Part shown: positions 1 to 6,612 of the stretch, one piece after another
Numbering within the stretch: position 1 is the stretch's first letter
How the letters are laid out: each line of letters opens with the position of its first letter
DNA from: an uncultured Oscillospiraceae bacterium
GTDB taxonomy: Bacteria > Bacillota > Clostridia > Oscillospirales > Acutalibacteraceae
Assembly (NCBI GenBank): GCA_900549675.1
Contig: URPG01000119.1
Span: 1 to 6,612, forward strand
DNA: 6,612 nucleotides
Direction of reading: 5' to 3'
Program-made: the position numbers and the translations under genes
The notes under the pieces: model-generated
What the model saw: only the letters and a program-made list of their open reading frames with translations
Database searches by the model: none
Told to the model about the DNA's origin: nothing

Positions 1-1
1 T

Positions 2-1297
2 CCGCCGCAAAGAGAAAAACAAAAAGTTGTGTCAATGTTTCGTTTAATTCGTTCAACGCTTGGCACCAATAAACCTATTGCCGTAGAACAAATTGCGATA
101 CAAACGCAAAGACTGCAGGATATTATTGATAAGTCCAATATTACAGAATCCGGAATAGTATATGTCATAAATCAGCGCGGAGAGATTATTTGCTCATCTT
201 CCGGAAAAGATGATTTATTAAAAAAATTGGAAGAAAACAATAATCTCCCGCACAAAGGCAGTATCGTTGATTGGGATACGGAAAAAATTGCATCAGAAGA
301 GTATATTGTGCAAAAAAAAGGAATTGATATGACTGATTGGGTATTGGTGGCACTGGTGCCAAAATCCGAAATAGAGGCGCAGGTACACCAAATCAGCTTT
401 TTTACAATATCTTTCTCTGTAATTGCCGTCATTGTAATTGTCCTTTTAGCATACCGCATTGCCAAATACTATACAGACAGATTGAACCGTTTGGCGAAAA
501 GCATGGCAAGTGTGCAAAACGGCAACTTAAATGCCTGCTTAATGACAGAGGAACAGGACGAAATTGGACAAATTTTTAATCAATTTAATGATATGACGAA
601 CCGCTTGAAGGATTTGATGCAGCAGCAGTATAAAATGGGAAAAGAAGTAAAGACAGCGCAGCTGCAATCATTGCAGGCACAAATTAACCCTCATTTTTTA
701 TACAATACGCTTGATTTAATCAACTGGCAGGCAATTGACAACAATGCCCCCGAAATTGCAGAGGTAGCCCGCAGCTTGGCAAAATATTATCGCCTGAGTT
801 TAAACCGTGGCAGACAAGTGGTGTCTATCGGAGAAGAACTTGAGCATGTAAAATCTTATATTTATATCGAAAACAGGCTGTTTGATGGAGCGATACATTT
901 AGAAATAAACGTGCCGGAGGAGATACAAAATTTAGCATGTATCAATATCATGCTCCAGCCTTTTGTAGAGAACTCCATCGTACATGGCATTGCGGGAGAT
1001 ATCAGTATTCAAGAGTGTTTTATCCGTATTGAAGCAAAAAAGATAGGCAGAGATATTCTTTTCAGTGTGCAGGATGACGGAAAAGGCATGACGGAAACTC
1101 AACTGCAAAATATTTTAACAACAGAACCTCAAAAAAGTTATAATGGATATGGTGTTAAAAATGTAAATTCAAGAATTCAACTCTGTTATGGTTTGGAATA
1201 CGGACTGTCTTACAGCAGTGTTTTAGGAAAAGGAACAACCGTTGAGATTCGGATTCCAGCTTTAACGGTGGAAGAGGCCGAAGAAATCATCACGTGA
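2..1297 (+). CDS. YesM-type sensor histidine kinase, 5' end cut off by the window
   Basis: This is the C-terminal part of a two-component sensor kinase that should sit in the cytoplasmic membrane and phosphorylate a response regulator. The frame is open to the window edge, so the GTG at 29 is probably not the start. Counting from that GTG, residues 1-120 look like the end of an extracellular Cache-type sensor domain (VYVINQRGEIICSS, then WVLVALVPKSEI). One membrane helix lies at about 123-146, followed by a HAMP linker at about 147-200. The His_kinase domain has the QINPHFLYN motif with the phospho-acceptor His222 (codon 692-694). The HATPase domain has an N box (QPFVENSIVHG, Asn315), a G1 box (DDGKGM, 349-354) and a G2-like GYGVKNVN. 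Family members normally have a second membrane helix before the sensor domain, and it must lie upstream. The gene sits 26 nt before the GH30 gene, so it probably controls sugar use. The partner regulator is not seen. Confidence 0.93.
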   Translation, partial: PPQREKQKVVSMFRLIRSTLGTNKPIAVEQIAIQTQRLQDIIDKSNITESGIVYVINQRGEIICSSSGKDDLLKKLEENNNLPHKGSIVDWDTEKIASEEYIVQKKGIDMTDWVLVALVPKSEIEAQVHQISFFTISFSVIAVIVIVLLAYRIAKYYTDRLNRLAKSMASVQNGNLNACLMTEEQDEIGQIFNQFNDMTNRLKDLMQQQYKMGKEVKTAQLQSLQAQINPHFLYNTLDLINWQAIDNNAPEIAEVARSLAKYYRLSLNRGRQVVSIGEELEHVKSYIYIENRLFDGAIHLEINVPEEIQNLACINIMLQPFVENSIVHGIAGDISIQECFIRIEAKKIGRDILFSVQDDGKGMTETQLQNILTTEPQKSYNGYGVKNVNSRIQLCYGLEYGLSYSSVLGKGTTVEIRIPALTVEEAEEIIT

Positions 1298-1307
1298 AAT
1301 TAATCTT

Positions 1308-1315
1308 GGGAGGAG
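1308..1315 (+). promoter_or_regulatory. Ribosome binding site of the GH30 gene
   Basis: GGGAGGAG lies 8 nt before the ATG at 1324. It decides the start: the in-frame GTG at 1294 overlaps the kinase stop codon and has no comparable site at the right distance. The stretch GGAGATGTA also occurs at the GH42 ribosome binding site. Confidence 0.85.
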
Positions 1316-1323
1316 ATGTAAAC

Positions 1324-2658
1324 ATGAAGATTCAACATATTATCAGTAAAGAAGGGGATTTTTGGCAGGAGGGAACGGTTGAACATAAAAATTATGAGGA
1401 CTGCCTAATTGTTACCGATGTCAAAAAACAAGAGATAAAAGGCTTTGGCGGTTGTTTTAATGAGCTTGGTTGGGAGGCCTTACAAAAGGCAGAAGAAACA
1501 CAGCGAAAAGCTTTTTTAGATGAATTGTTTGTGCCTGAAAAAGGGAATTTTAACTATGGCCGTGTTCCCATTGGAGCCAATGATTTCAGTTTAGAGTGGT
1601 ATAGTTGCGATGAAACCGACGGCGACTATGAACTCAAAGACTTTAATATTGAAAGAGATAAAAAATATACCATTCCGTTCATTCGAGAAGCAATCGCTCG
1701 CCAGGGCAAGAATTTTACAGTGTTTGCCTCTCCGTGGAGTCCCCCCACTTGGATGAAAACCAAAAAAGCGTATAACTTTGGTACTTTGCGCGGGGAAGAA
1801 AAAGTTTTAAAAGCATATGCAGAATATTTTGCTAAGTTTGTGTTGGCGTATCAGCAAGAGGGTGTGACGGTAAGTCAGGTTCATGTGCAGAACGAACCTA
1901 TGGCAGACCAGAAGTTTCCTTCCTGTAAATGGACGGGACCGCAAATGCGTGATTTTATCCGAGATTATTTAGGACCGGTTTTTGCAGCGCACGGTTTGAA
2001 TGCTGAAATTTGGCTGGGTACCATTAACGGACCTTTCTTAAATATGCAATTGGGAGAAAAAACACCCTTTTCTGAATTTTATGATCAATTTATCAATACG
2101 GTCTTGTCGGATAAAAAAGCCAGAAAGTACATTAGCGGCGTTGGCTTGCAGTGGGGCGGCAAGCATGTATTGGAGCAGGTGGAACTAAGCTATCCGGAAA
2201 TGAAAATTATGCAGACAGAAAGTGAGTGCGGCGACGGACAGAATAGTTTTGAGCATATGGAGTATGTATCGGGACTCATGTGGCAATATTTCCGTCATGG
2301 AGCAGAAAAATATACCTATTGGAATATCGCCTTGACCAATGAAAGCGTTTCAACATGGGGCTGGAAACAAAATTCTTTATGTACAGTAAATCCACATACA
2401 GGGGATATTCAGTATCAACCGGAATATTACTTAATGAAGCATTACTCACAGTTTGTAAAACCCGGCGCAAAGTACATAGAAAGCAAAGGTCACTGGGCCG
2501 GTAACAGCAGTGTGTTTGAAAATCCCAATGGTTCTATTGTGGTTGTGCTGACCAACCATATGCATGAGGCAAGAGAATTAAGTATAAAAGTAAAAAATCA
2601 GGTTGTATCAGCGTTGATTGAGCCGCACAGCCTGCACACATTTGTAATAGAGGCATAA
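1324..2658 (+). CDS. Glycoside hydrolase family 30, cytoplasmic
   Basis: A 444-residue retaining beta-glycosidase of family GH30 (clan GH-A). The TIM barrel spans about residues 35-375 and the C-terminal beta domain about 380-444. Family marks are GFGGCFNELG (40-49), GRVPIGANDFS with a conserved Arg (79-89), ASPWSPPTWMKT (135-146), VQNEP with the likely acid/base Glu191 (codon 1894-1896), and MQTESECG with the likely nucleophile Glu299 (codon 2218-2220). Both catalytic residues are present, so the enzyme should be active. There is no signal peptide or anchor, which points to cytoplasmic action on imported substrates. GH30 covers beta-glucosidase/glucosylceramidase, beta-xylosidase, beta-1,6-glucanase, beta-1,6-galactanase and xylanase activities. 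I cannot assign the subfamily, so an automatic 'glucosylceramidase' label should not be taken as the substrate. The GH42 neighbour 36 nt downstream suggests joint breakdown of a beta-linked plant or host glycan. The start is set by the strong upstream binding site. Confidence 0.93.
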   Translation: MKIQHIISKEGDFWQEGTVEHKNYEDCLIVTDVKKQEIKGFGGCFNELGWEALQKAEETQRKAFLDELFVPEKGNFNYGRVPIGANDFSLEWYSCDETDGDYELKDFNIERDKKYTIPFIREAIARQGKNFTVFASPWSPPTWMKTKKAYNFGTLRGEEKVLKAYAEYFAKFVLAYQQEGVTVSQVHVQNEPMADQKFPSCKWTGPQMRDFIRDYLGPVFAAHGLNAEIWLGTINGPFLNMQLGEKTPFSEFYDQFINTVLSDKKARKYISGVGLQWGGKHVLEQVELSYPEMKIMQTESECGDGQNSFEHMEYVSGLMWQYFRHGAEKYTYWNIALTNESVSTWGWKQNSLCTVNPHTGDIQYQPEYYLMKHYSQFVKPGAKYIESKGHWAGNSSVFENPNGSIVVVLTNHMHEARELSIKVKNQVVSALIEPHSLHTFVIEA

Positions 2659-2682
2659 TCCGGATGAATAAAAAATCTATGC

Positions 2683-2688
2683 AAGGAG
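2683..2688 (+). promoter_or_regulatory. Ribosome binding site of the GH42 gene
   Basis: AAGGAG ends directly before the in-frame ATG at 2689 and 6 nt before the ATG at 2695. The spacing favours 2695 as the true start, giving an N-terminus of MKKLLYGAAYY. Confidence 0.82.
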
Positions 2689-2694
2689 ATGTAT

Positions 2695-4701
2695 ATGAAA
2701 AAGTTGTTATACGGGGCGGCCTATTATGATGAATATATGCCTCATGAAAGACTTGACAAGGACATTCAAATGATGAAAGACGCGGGCATAAATGTCGTGC
2801 GTATTGCGGAATCGACTTGGAGCACCTTGGAACCTCGAAACGGAGAATTTAACTTTACCCATATTGACCGTGTTCTTTATGCCATGGATAAAGCCGGCAT
2901 TCACGTCATTATCGGGACGCCCACGTATGCGGTGCCGCCGTGGATGGTCAAGGAACATCCGGAGGTTTTGGCAGTGACCCCACAAGGGCAAAATCAATAC
3001 GGACCCCGTCAAAATATGGATATTACCAGTCCGGTGTATTTGTTTTATGGAGAACGGATGATTCGCAAGCTAATGGAACACGTAAGCGGACATCCTGCTG
3101 TTATTGGCTATCAATTGGACAATGAAACCAAATATTATGAAACAGCGGGGCCCAATGTACAGGTCCATTTTGTAAAGTATCTGCGAAAAAAATTCAATAA
3201 TGATTTAGAAGCACTCAACCACAAATTTGGTTTGGATTATTGGAGCAACCGGATAAACGATTGGGACGATTTTCCCAATGTGAATGCGACAATTAATGCC
3301 AGCTTAGGAAGCGAATTTAAGAAATTCCAAAGAAAATTGGTTACAGATTTTTTAGCTTGGCAGGCAGATATTGTAAACAAATATAAAAAGCCGGAACAAT
3401 TTATTACGCAAAACTTTGATTTTGATTGGAAAGGTGTTTCCTATGGTATACAGCCGTCGGTAGATCACTTTTCAGCAGCGAAATGTGTGGATATTGCGGG
3501 CGTGGATATTTATCATCCGTCGCAGGACGATTTAACAGGTGCTGAAATCTCCTTTGGCGGCGACATCGCGCGTTCCATGAAACGAGATAATTATCTTGTG
3601 CTGGAAACACAGGCGCAGGCCTTTGTGAACTGGATACCTTATCCGGGTCAGCTGCGGCTGCAAGCGTTTGCTCATCTTGCCTGTGGTGCCAACATGGTTT
3701 CGTATTGGCATTGGCACTCTATTCATAATGCTTGTGAAACCTATTGGAAAGGACTTTTAAGCCATGATTTTGAACCCAACCCGACGTATCTGGAGGCAAA
3801 GACGATTGGCAGTCTGTTTGACAAACTTAGCCCAAAATTGGTGAATTTAAAAAAGAGAAATAAGGTTGCTGTTTTGTTCAGCAATGAGGCGCTTACAGCC
3901 TTGAATTCTTTTTCACATTTCCAAGGAAATTTAGAGTACAATGATGTGTTCCGACTCATGTATGATGCTTTATACCGCATGAATGTAGAGTGTGATTTTC
4001 TCGACCCTTCCAGTACCGAGCTTGAGGAGTATAAGTTAATTGTAGTTCCACCGTTATATGCAGCATCTGATGCTTTATTGGAAAGATTGAATCGTTTTGT
4101 TGAAGAAGGCGGCCATGTGGTCTATGGCATGAGAAGCGGATTTACCGATGAAAATGTCAAGGTTCGTACTACGCATCAACCCGGCATTATTGAAAAAGCC
4201 TGCGGCATTTACTACTCTCAGTTTGCAGCGGCAAAAGACATTGAATTGACGGATTATCACTTTGACGTGCCGGTTGAGAAAACAAAGCTGAGTACCATTA
4301 TTGAATTGGTCAGTCCTGTATCAGCAGAGGTATTGGCACGCTACCGCCACCCATATTGGGGCGAATATGCTGCTATTACCGGCAATTCATACGGCAAAGG
4401 ATATGCCACCTATCTTGCTTGTGTGCCCGGAAAAGAGGTCATGGAGGAGGTGCTCAAGCACGCCTTGCAAAAAGCCAATCTTTGGGGAGAAAATCAAAAG
4501 CTGCATTTTCCTATTATCACTAAAAGCGGCGTGAATGACAGCGGAAAGACCATTCACTATTATTTTAATTTTTCTATGCAGGAGCAATCGGTGTCCTATT
4601 TTCACCAAAACGGGGTGGAATTAATGAAAGAATCACCTATCGCAACAGGAGATTTCCTCCGATTAGAACCGTGGGGCATAAGCATTATAGAAGAAAATTA
4701 A
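2695..4701 (+). CDS. Glycoside hydrolase family 42 (beta-galactosidase type)
   Basis: A 668-residue retaining glycosidase with the usual GH42 length and layout. The N-terminal TIM barrel (about 1-380) begins with LLYGAAYYDEY and contains RIAESTWSTLEP. A glutaminase-like domain used for trimer contacts follows at about 388-595 (KVAVLFSNEAL, EEGGHVVYGMRSG), then a small C-terminal beta domain. The likely acid/base is Glu144 in YQLDNE (codon 3124-3126) and the likely nucleophile is Glu304 in LVLETQAQ (codon 3604-3606). There is no signal peptide, so it should act in the cytoplasm. The family releases terminal beta-galactose from beta-1,3-, 1,4- or 1,6-linked galacto-oligosaccharides, and some members cleave alpha-L-arabinopyranosides. 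The linkage cannot be read from this sequence. There is no Cys before residue 264, so the zinc site of Thermus-type GH42 enzymes is absent. It is the last gene of the operon, with a terminator 55 nt downstream. I leave the symbol blank because lacZ/bgaB names do not define the substrate. Confidence 0.94.
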   Translation: MKKLLYGAAYYDEYMPHERLDKDIQMMKDAGINVVRIAESTWSTLEPRNGEFNFTHIDRVLYAMDKAGIHVIIGTPTYAVPPWMVKEHPEVLAVTPQGQNQYGPRQNMDITSPVYLFYGERMIRKLMEHVSGHPAVIGYQLDNETKYYETAGPNVQVHFVKYLRKKFNNDLEALNHKFGLDYWSNRINDWDDFPNVNATINASLGSEFKKFQRKLVTDFLAWQADIVNKYKKPEQFITQNFDFDWKGVSYGIQPSVDHFSAAKCVDIAGVDIYHPSQDDLTGAEISFGGDIARSMKRDNYLVLETQAQAFVNWIPYPGQLRLQAFAHLACGANMVSYWHWHSIHNACETYWKGLLSHDFEPNPTYLEAKTIGSLFDKLSPKLVNLKKRNKVAVLFSNEALTALNSFSHFQGNLEYNDVFRLMYDALYRMNVECDFLDPSSTELEEYKLIVVPPLYAASDALLERLNRFVEEGGHVVYGMRSGFTDENVKVRTTHQPGIIEKACGIYYSQFAAAKDIELTDYHFDVPVEKTKLSTIIELVSPVSAEVLARYRHPYWGEYAAITGNSYGKGYATYLACVPGKEVMEEVLKHALQKANLWGENQKLHFPIITKSGVNDSGKTIHYYFNFSMQEQSVSYFHQNGVELMKESPIATGDFLRLEPWGISIIEEN

Positions 4702-4756
4702 AGTGAATAATTCGCTGTAATATTGCTCCAAAAGGGAAATCTTAGAAAAGAAACAC

Positions 4757-4796
4757 AAAAAGCATGAACCCCCTCCATTCGGGGTTCATGCTTTTT
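4757..4796. terminator. Bidirectional intrinsic terminator between convergent operons
   Basis: A perfect 16-bp inverted repeat (4757-4772 with 4781-4796) closes an 8-nt loop. The core GCATGAACCCC is flanked by AAAAA on the left and TTTTT on the right, so each strand shows a GC-containing hairpin followed by a U-run. It lies 55 nt after the GH42 stop and 45 nt beyond the hydE stop, which fits termination of both operons. The rest of 4702-4841 shows no gene or other clear signal. Confidence 0.92.
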
Positions 4797-4841
4797 ATAT
4801 ACAAACGAGTAACCTACGCATTTTTTATCTTTCACGTTTTA

Positions 4842-5867
4842 TCATGAACTTTTTAAGCAGATATGGTCACCTCTTGCAGTGGAAAGTTCAAACCCTGCTG
4901 AGAGGATACGGTTTTGGATACAAAAACGGCATTCGGCGGCCTCATCACCTGTACAGATTTTATTGTCATAGAGGGAATAATCCTTGCGAACGCTAACAGG
5001 GGAGAGGTTGGGCATAACTACATTAGCACCTGCCTGCAGACCCAACTCACGACCCCTAGGGTCGATGGTGCCCAAAGCGGTGGTAGCGGGGAGCAGGGCA
5101 TTTGGCAACATCAGGCGGGTCAAGGCAACCATGAGAAGCGTTAAGTTCAAACTGCCCTGCGGTCTATCTCGAAAGGGCGTGTCTGCGTGAGGAATAAATG
5201 GCCCAATTCCCACCATTTCGGGCTGTAGGTCTTTTAGGAAAAGCAAATCATTGGCAAGCATTTCATAGGTCTGACCGGGAGAGCCGACCATGAATCCGGC
5301 TCCAGTTTGGTAACCGATTGCTTTCAATGTATACAAGCAGGCTTTTCGATGAGAGAGCTGGAGGGTTTGCGGGTGCAAGAGATTATAATGCTCCTCGGTG
5401 GCGGTTTCATGACGTAATAAATAACGGTTAGCACCGGCGTCATATAGACGCTGATAGCTTTCACGGTTTCGTTCGCCCAAAGAAAGTGTAATAGCACAAT
5501 CTGGGTAAGAATGACGGATTTCAGCAACAATATCGCATAGAATATCGTCCGTAAAATAGGGGTCTTCTCCGCCTTGCAGGACAAAAGTGCGAAAACCCAG
5601 TCCGTGGCCGATTTCACAGCAAGTAAGAATATCCTCTTTCGTGAGGCGATAACGGTGAGCGTGACTGTTGGCGGCACGAATTCCGCAGTAGTAGCAGTTG
5701 TTTTTACAATAATTTGTAAATTCAATCAGACCGCGCATAAAAACTTGCTTGCCGTAAACGGAATCGCAGACAGCTCTTGCCTCAGTAAGGATAGCAGGAT
5801 CTGGATTTTTTGCATTTTGGGCAATCAGTTTGGTCAGTTCATCGTGAGTCATCTGCTGAATTTTCAT
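4842..5867 (-). CDS. hydE: [FeFe] hydrogenase maturation radical SAM enzyme HydE
   Basis: A 341-residue cytoplasmic radical SAM protein needed to build the diiron subcluster of the [FeFe]-hydrogenase H-cluster. By established work on the family, it acts on the Fe(CO)2(CN)-cysteine product of HydG before transfer to HydF. The [4Fe-4S]/SAM motif CX3CX2C is at Cys54, Cys58 and Cys61 (CKNNCYYCGIR). Other HydE marks are LQGGEDPYFTDD (98-109), TLSLGERNRESY (127-138), RYLLRHETA (148-156), GAGFMVGSPGQT (189-200), GIGPFIPHADTPF (220-232), PATTALGTIDPRGRE (260-274) and NVVMPNLSPV (282-291). These separate it from the related BioB and PylB. Cys305, Cys313 and Cys316 (CX7CX2C) match the accessory C-terminal cluster site known from Thermotoga HydE. 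Length is normal. The start has a good binding site inside hydF, and the two genes overlap by 29 nt. It is the last gene of its operon. Confidence 0.97.
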   Translation of the reverse strand: MKIQQMTHDELTKLIAQNAKNPDPAILTEARAVCDSVYGKQVFMRGLIEFTNYCKNNCYYCGIRAANSHAHRYRLTKEDILTCCEIGHGLGFRTFVLQGGEDPYFTDDILCDIVAEIRHSYPDCAITLSLGERNRESYQRLYDAGANRYLLRHETATEEHYNLLHPQTLQLSHRKACLYTLKAIGYQTGAGFMVGSPGQTYEMLANDLLFLKDLQPEMVGIGPFIPHADTPFRDRPQGSLNLTLLMVALTRLMLPNALLPATTALGTIDPRGRELGLQAGANVVMPNLSPVSVRKDYSLYDNKICTGDEAAECRFCIQNRILSAGFELSTARGDHICLKSS

Positions 5868-6612
5868 CGGTGGCTCCTTCTAAAAACAATTTACAACGAT
5901 TCCATGCGCCGGAAAGAATCGCTAAACACATTCCGTAGTTGGTAACAGGCAAGGCGGCTTGTTTCATTTTCTTCATTCTGTTTTTGACTTCCGATTCATT
6001 GAGCATACAGCTCCCGCATTGAATGGCAAAAGCATAATCTGCTAAATTTTCGGGAAATTGATAACCGCTGAAAAAGTCGAAATTGAGTTTGGCACCTGTT
6101 TTTTTCTGCAAAAGAGCGGGGATTTTCACCCGGCCGATATCTTCATGAGTTTGATTGTGGGTACAACCCTCCAGCATCAAAATTTTATCGCCTGGCTTTA
6201 GCTTTTCAATCGTGTTTGTTCCCTCAATTAAGGCAGACAAAGAGCCTTTTTTTCTTGCCATTAAAATCGAAAAAGAAGTAAGGGGAATTTTTCTTGGCAC
6301 AATCTGATTCACTTTTGCAAAGGCTTGGCTGTCTGTTATCACTAAATCAATAGAGGGCAAATTCTCAAGCGTCTTGGAAAGTTCTTCTGTCTGACAGCAA
6401 ACAGCCGTAAAATGATGATCCAAACAATCTCGTAAAAGCTGTACTTGGGGGAGAATAATTCTGCCCTTGGGAGCGGCGGAATCAATGGGCATAACCATAA
6501 CAACCGTACTGCCGGCGGGCAGTAAATCACCGATAAACGTTTCTCTTTCGGATGTTAGCTGAGAAAGAGAGGTCGCTAATTTTAACCGCAGTTCTTCAAT
6601 ATTGCTTTTTTC
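5839..6612 (-). CDS. hydF: [FeFe] hydrogenase maturation GTPase/scaffold HydF, N-terminal part outside the window
   Basis: The C-terminal 257 residues of HydF, which assembles the diiron subcluster and delivers it to apo-hydrogenase. The frame is open to the window edge, so the ATG at 6498 is internal. Family members are about 400 residues, so roughly 150 are missing, mainly the GTPase domain. Counting from the first codon in the window, seen here are the dimerisation domain (ETFIGDLLPAG, then MPIDSAAPKGRIILPQVQ), LVITDSQAF (90-98), LTSFSILMARKKG (111-123), and the FeS domain with GCTHN (Cys150, His152) and QCGSC (Cys199, Cys202). The usual motif is CxH...HCxxC. Here the His before the Cys pair is Gln198 (codon 6019-6021). 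The three Cys ligands are all kept, so a cluster should still form. The end, TNYGMCLAILSG and a short polar tail, overlaps hydE by 29 nt, suggesting coupled translation. hydG is not in view. Confidence 0.95.
   Translation of the reverse strand, partial: EKSNIEELRLKLATSLSQLTSERETFIGDLLPAGSTVVMVMPIDSAAPKGRIILPQVQLLRDCLDHHFTAVCCQTEELSKTLENLPSIDLVITDSQAFAKVNQIVPRKIPLTSFSILMARKKGSLSALIEGTNTIEKLKPGDKILMLEGCTHNQTHEDIGRVKIPALLQKKTGAKLNFDFFSGYQFPENLADYAFAIQCGSCMLNESEVKNRMKKMKQAALPVTNYGMCLAILSGAWNRCKLFLEGATDENSADDSR
5874..5880 (-). promoter_or_regulatory. Ribosome binding site of hydE inside the hydF coding region
   Basis: On the minus strand GAAGGAG lies 6 nt before the hydE ATG (5867). It is inside the last codons of hydF, so ribosomes finishing hydF pass over it, and hydE can also be started independently. 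Confidence 0.82.

Noticed and set aside
29..31. GTG as start of the sensor kinase
   Set aside because: The frame is open back to the window edge and the product would lack the first membrane helix and most of the sensor domain, so the true start is upstream.
1294..1323. GTG at 1294 as start of the GH30 gene
   Set aside because: It overlaps the kinase stop codon but has no well-spaced binding site, while the ATG at 1324 has GGGAGGAG 8 nt upstream.
2340..2352. Palindrome TGAAAGCGTTTCA resembling a catabolite-repression or LacI-family operator
   Set aside because: It lies deep inside GH30 in codons for a conserved stretch (NESVST) and is one base short of the usual 14-nt cre symmetry; chance is the better explanation.
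2689..2694. ATG at 2689 as start of the GH42 gene
   Set aside because: It directly abuts the AAGGAG site with no spacer; the ATG at 2695 is placed correctly.
4842..5867. Biotin synthase (BioB) or PylB instead of HydE
   Set aside because: The LQGGEDPYF, LSLGERNRESY and PATTALGTIDPRGRE motifs and the hydF neighbour are specific to HydE.
5324..5945. Long open frames inside hydE and across the hydF-hydE junction (minus 5324-5725, plus 5574-5945)
   Set aside because: They overlap strongly conserved hydE/hydF coding sequence in other frames, their translations resemble no family I know, and I see no binding site of their own.
5839..6498. A complete 219-residue protein starting at the ATG at 6498
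   Set aside because: HydF-type sequence (ETFIGDLLPAG) continues in frame upstream of this ATG to the window edge, so it is an internal Met.

Overview
The window holds two unrelated gene groups that converge on one shared terminator. Codon use, AT-rich spacers, strong AGGAG-type ribosome binding sites, a YesM-type sensor kinase and [FeFe]-hydrogenase maturation genes together suggest an anaerobic Firmicute of class Clostridia. A gut or fibre-degrading Lachnospiraceae/Oscillospiraceae-type organism is plausible, but I cannot fix the genus from the sequence.

Left part, plus strand (2-4701): a carbohydrate-use operon. It starts with the 3' part of a membrane-bound YesM/LytS-class sensor histidine kinase, whose beginning lies outside the window. 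A GH30 glycoside hydrolase follows after 26 nt, and a GH42 beta-galactosidase-type enzyme 36 nt after that. Neither enzyme has a signal peptide, so both should act in the cytoplasm on imported oligosaccharides or glycosides. The kinase most likely senses the sugar outside the cell, or a sugar-binding protein, and controls the locus through an AraC-type response regulator. That regulator and the transporter are not in the window and would be expected upstream.

Middle (4702-4841): 140 nt between convergent genes. It contains a perfect 16-bp hairpin with an A-tract before it and a T-tract after it, which should terminate transcription from both sides.

Right part, minus strand (4842-6612): the end of a hydrogenase maturation operon. 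hydF, truncated by the window edge, is followed by hydE with a 29-nt overlap. HydE is a radical SAM enzyme that helps make the diiron subcluster of the [FeFe]-hydrogenase H-cluster, and HydF is the GTPase scaffold that carries it. hydG and the hydrogenase are not in the window.

All five genes belong to known families and I see no new system, mobile element, RNA gene or CRISPR array. The points most worth a second look are the undefined substrate of the GH30/GH42 pair, the GH42 without the zinc-binding cysteines of the Thermus-type enzymes, and a Gln in place of the usual His in the HydF HCxxC cluster motif.
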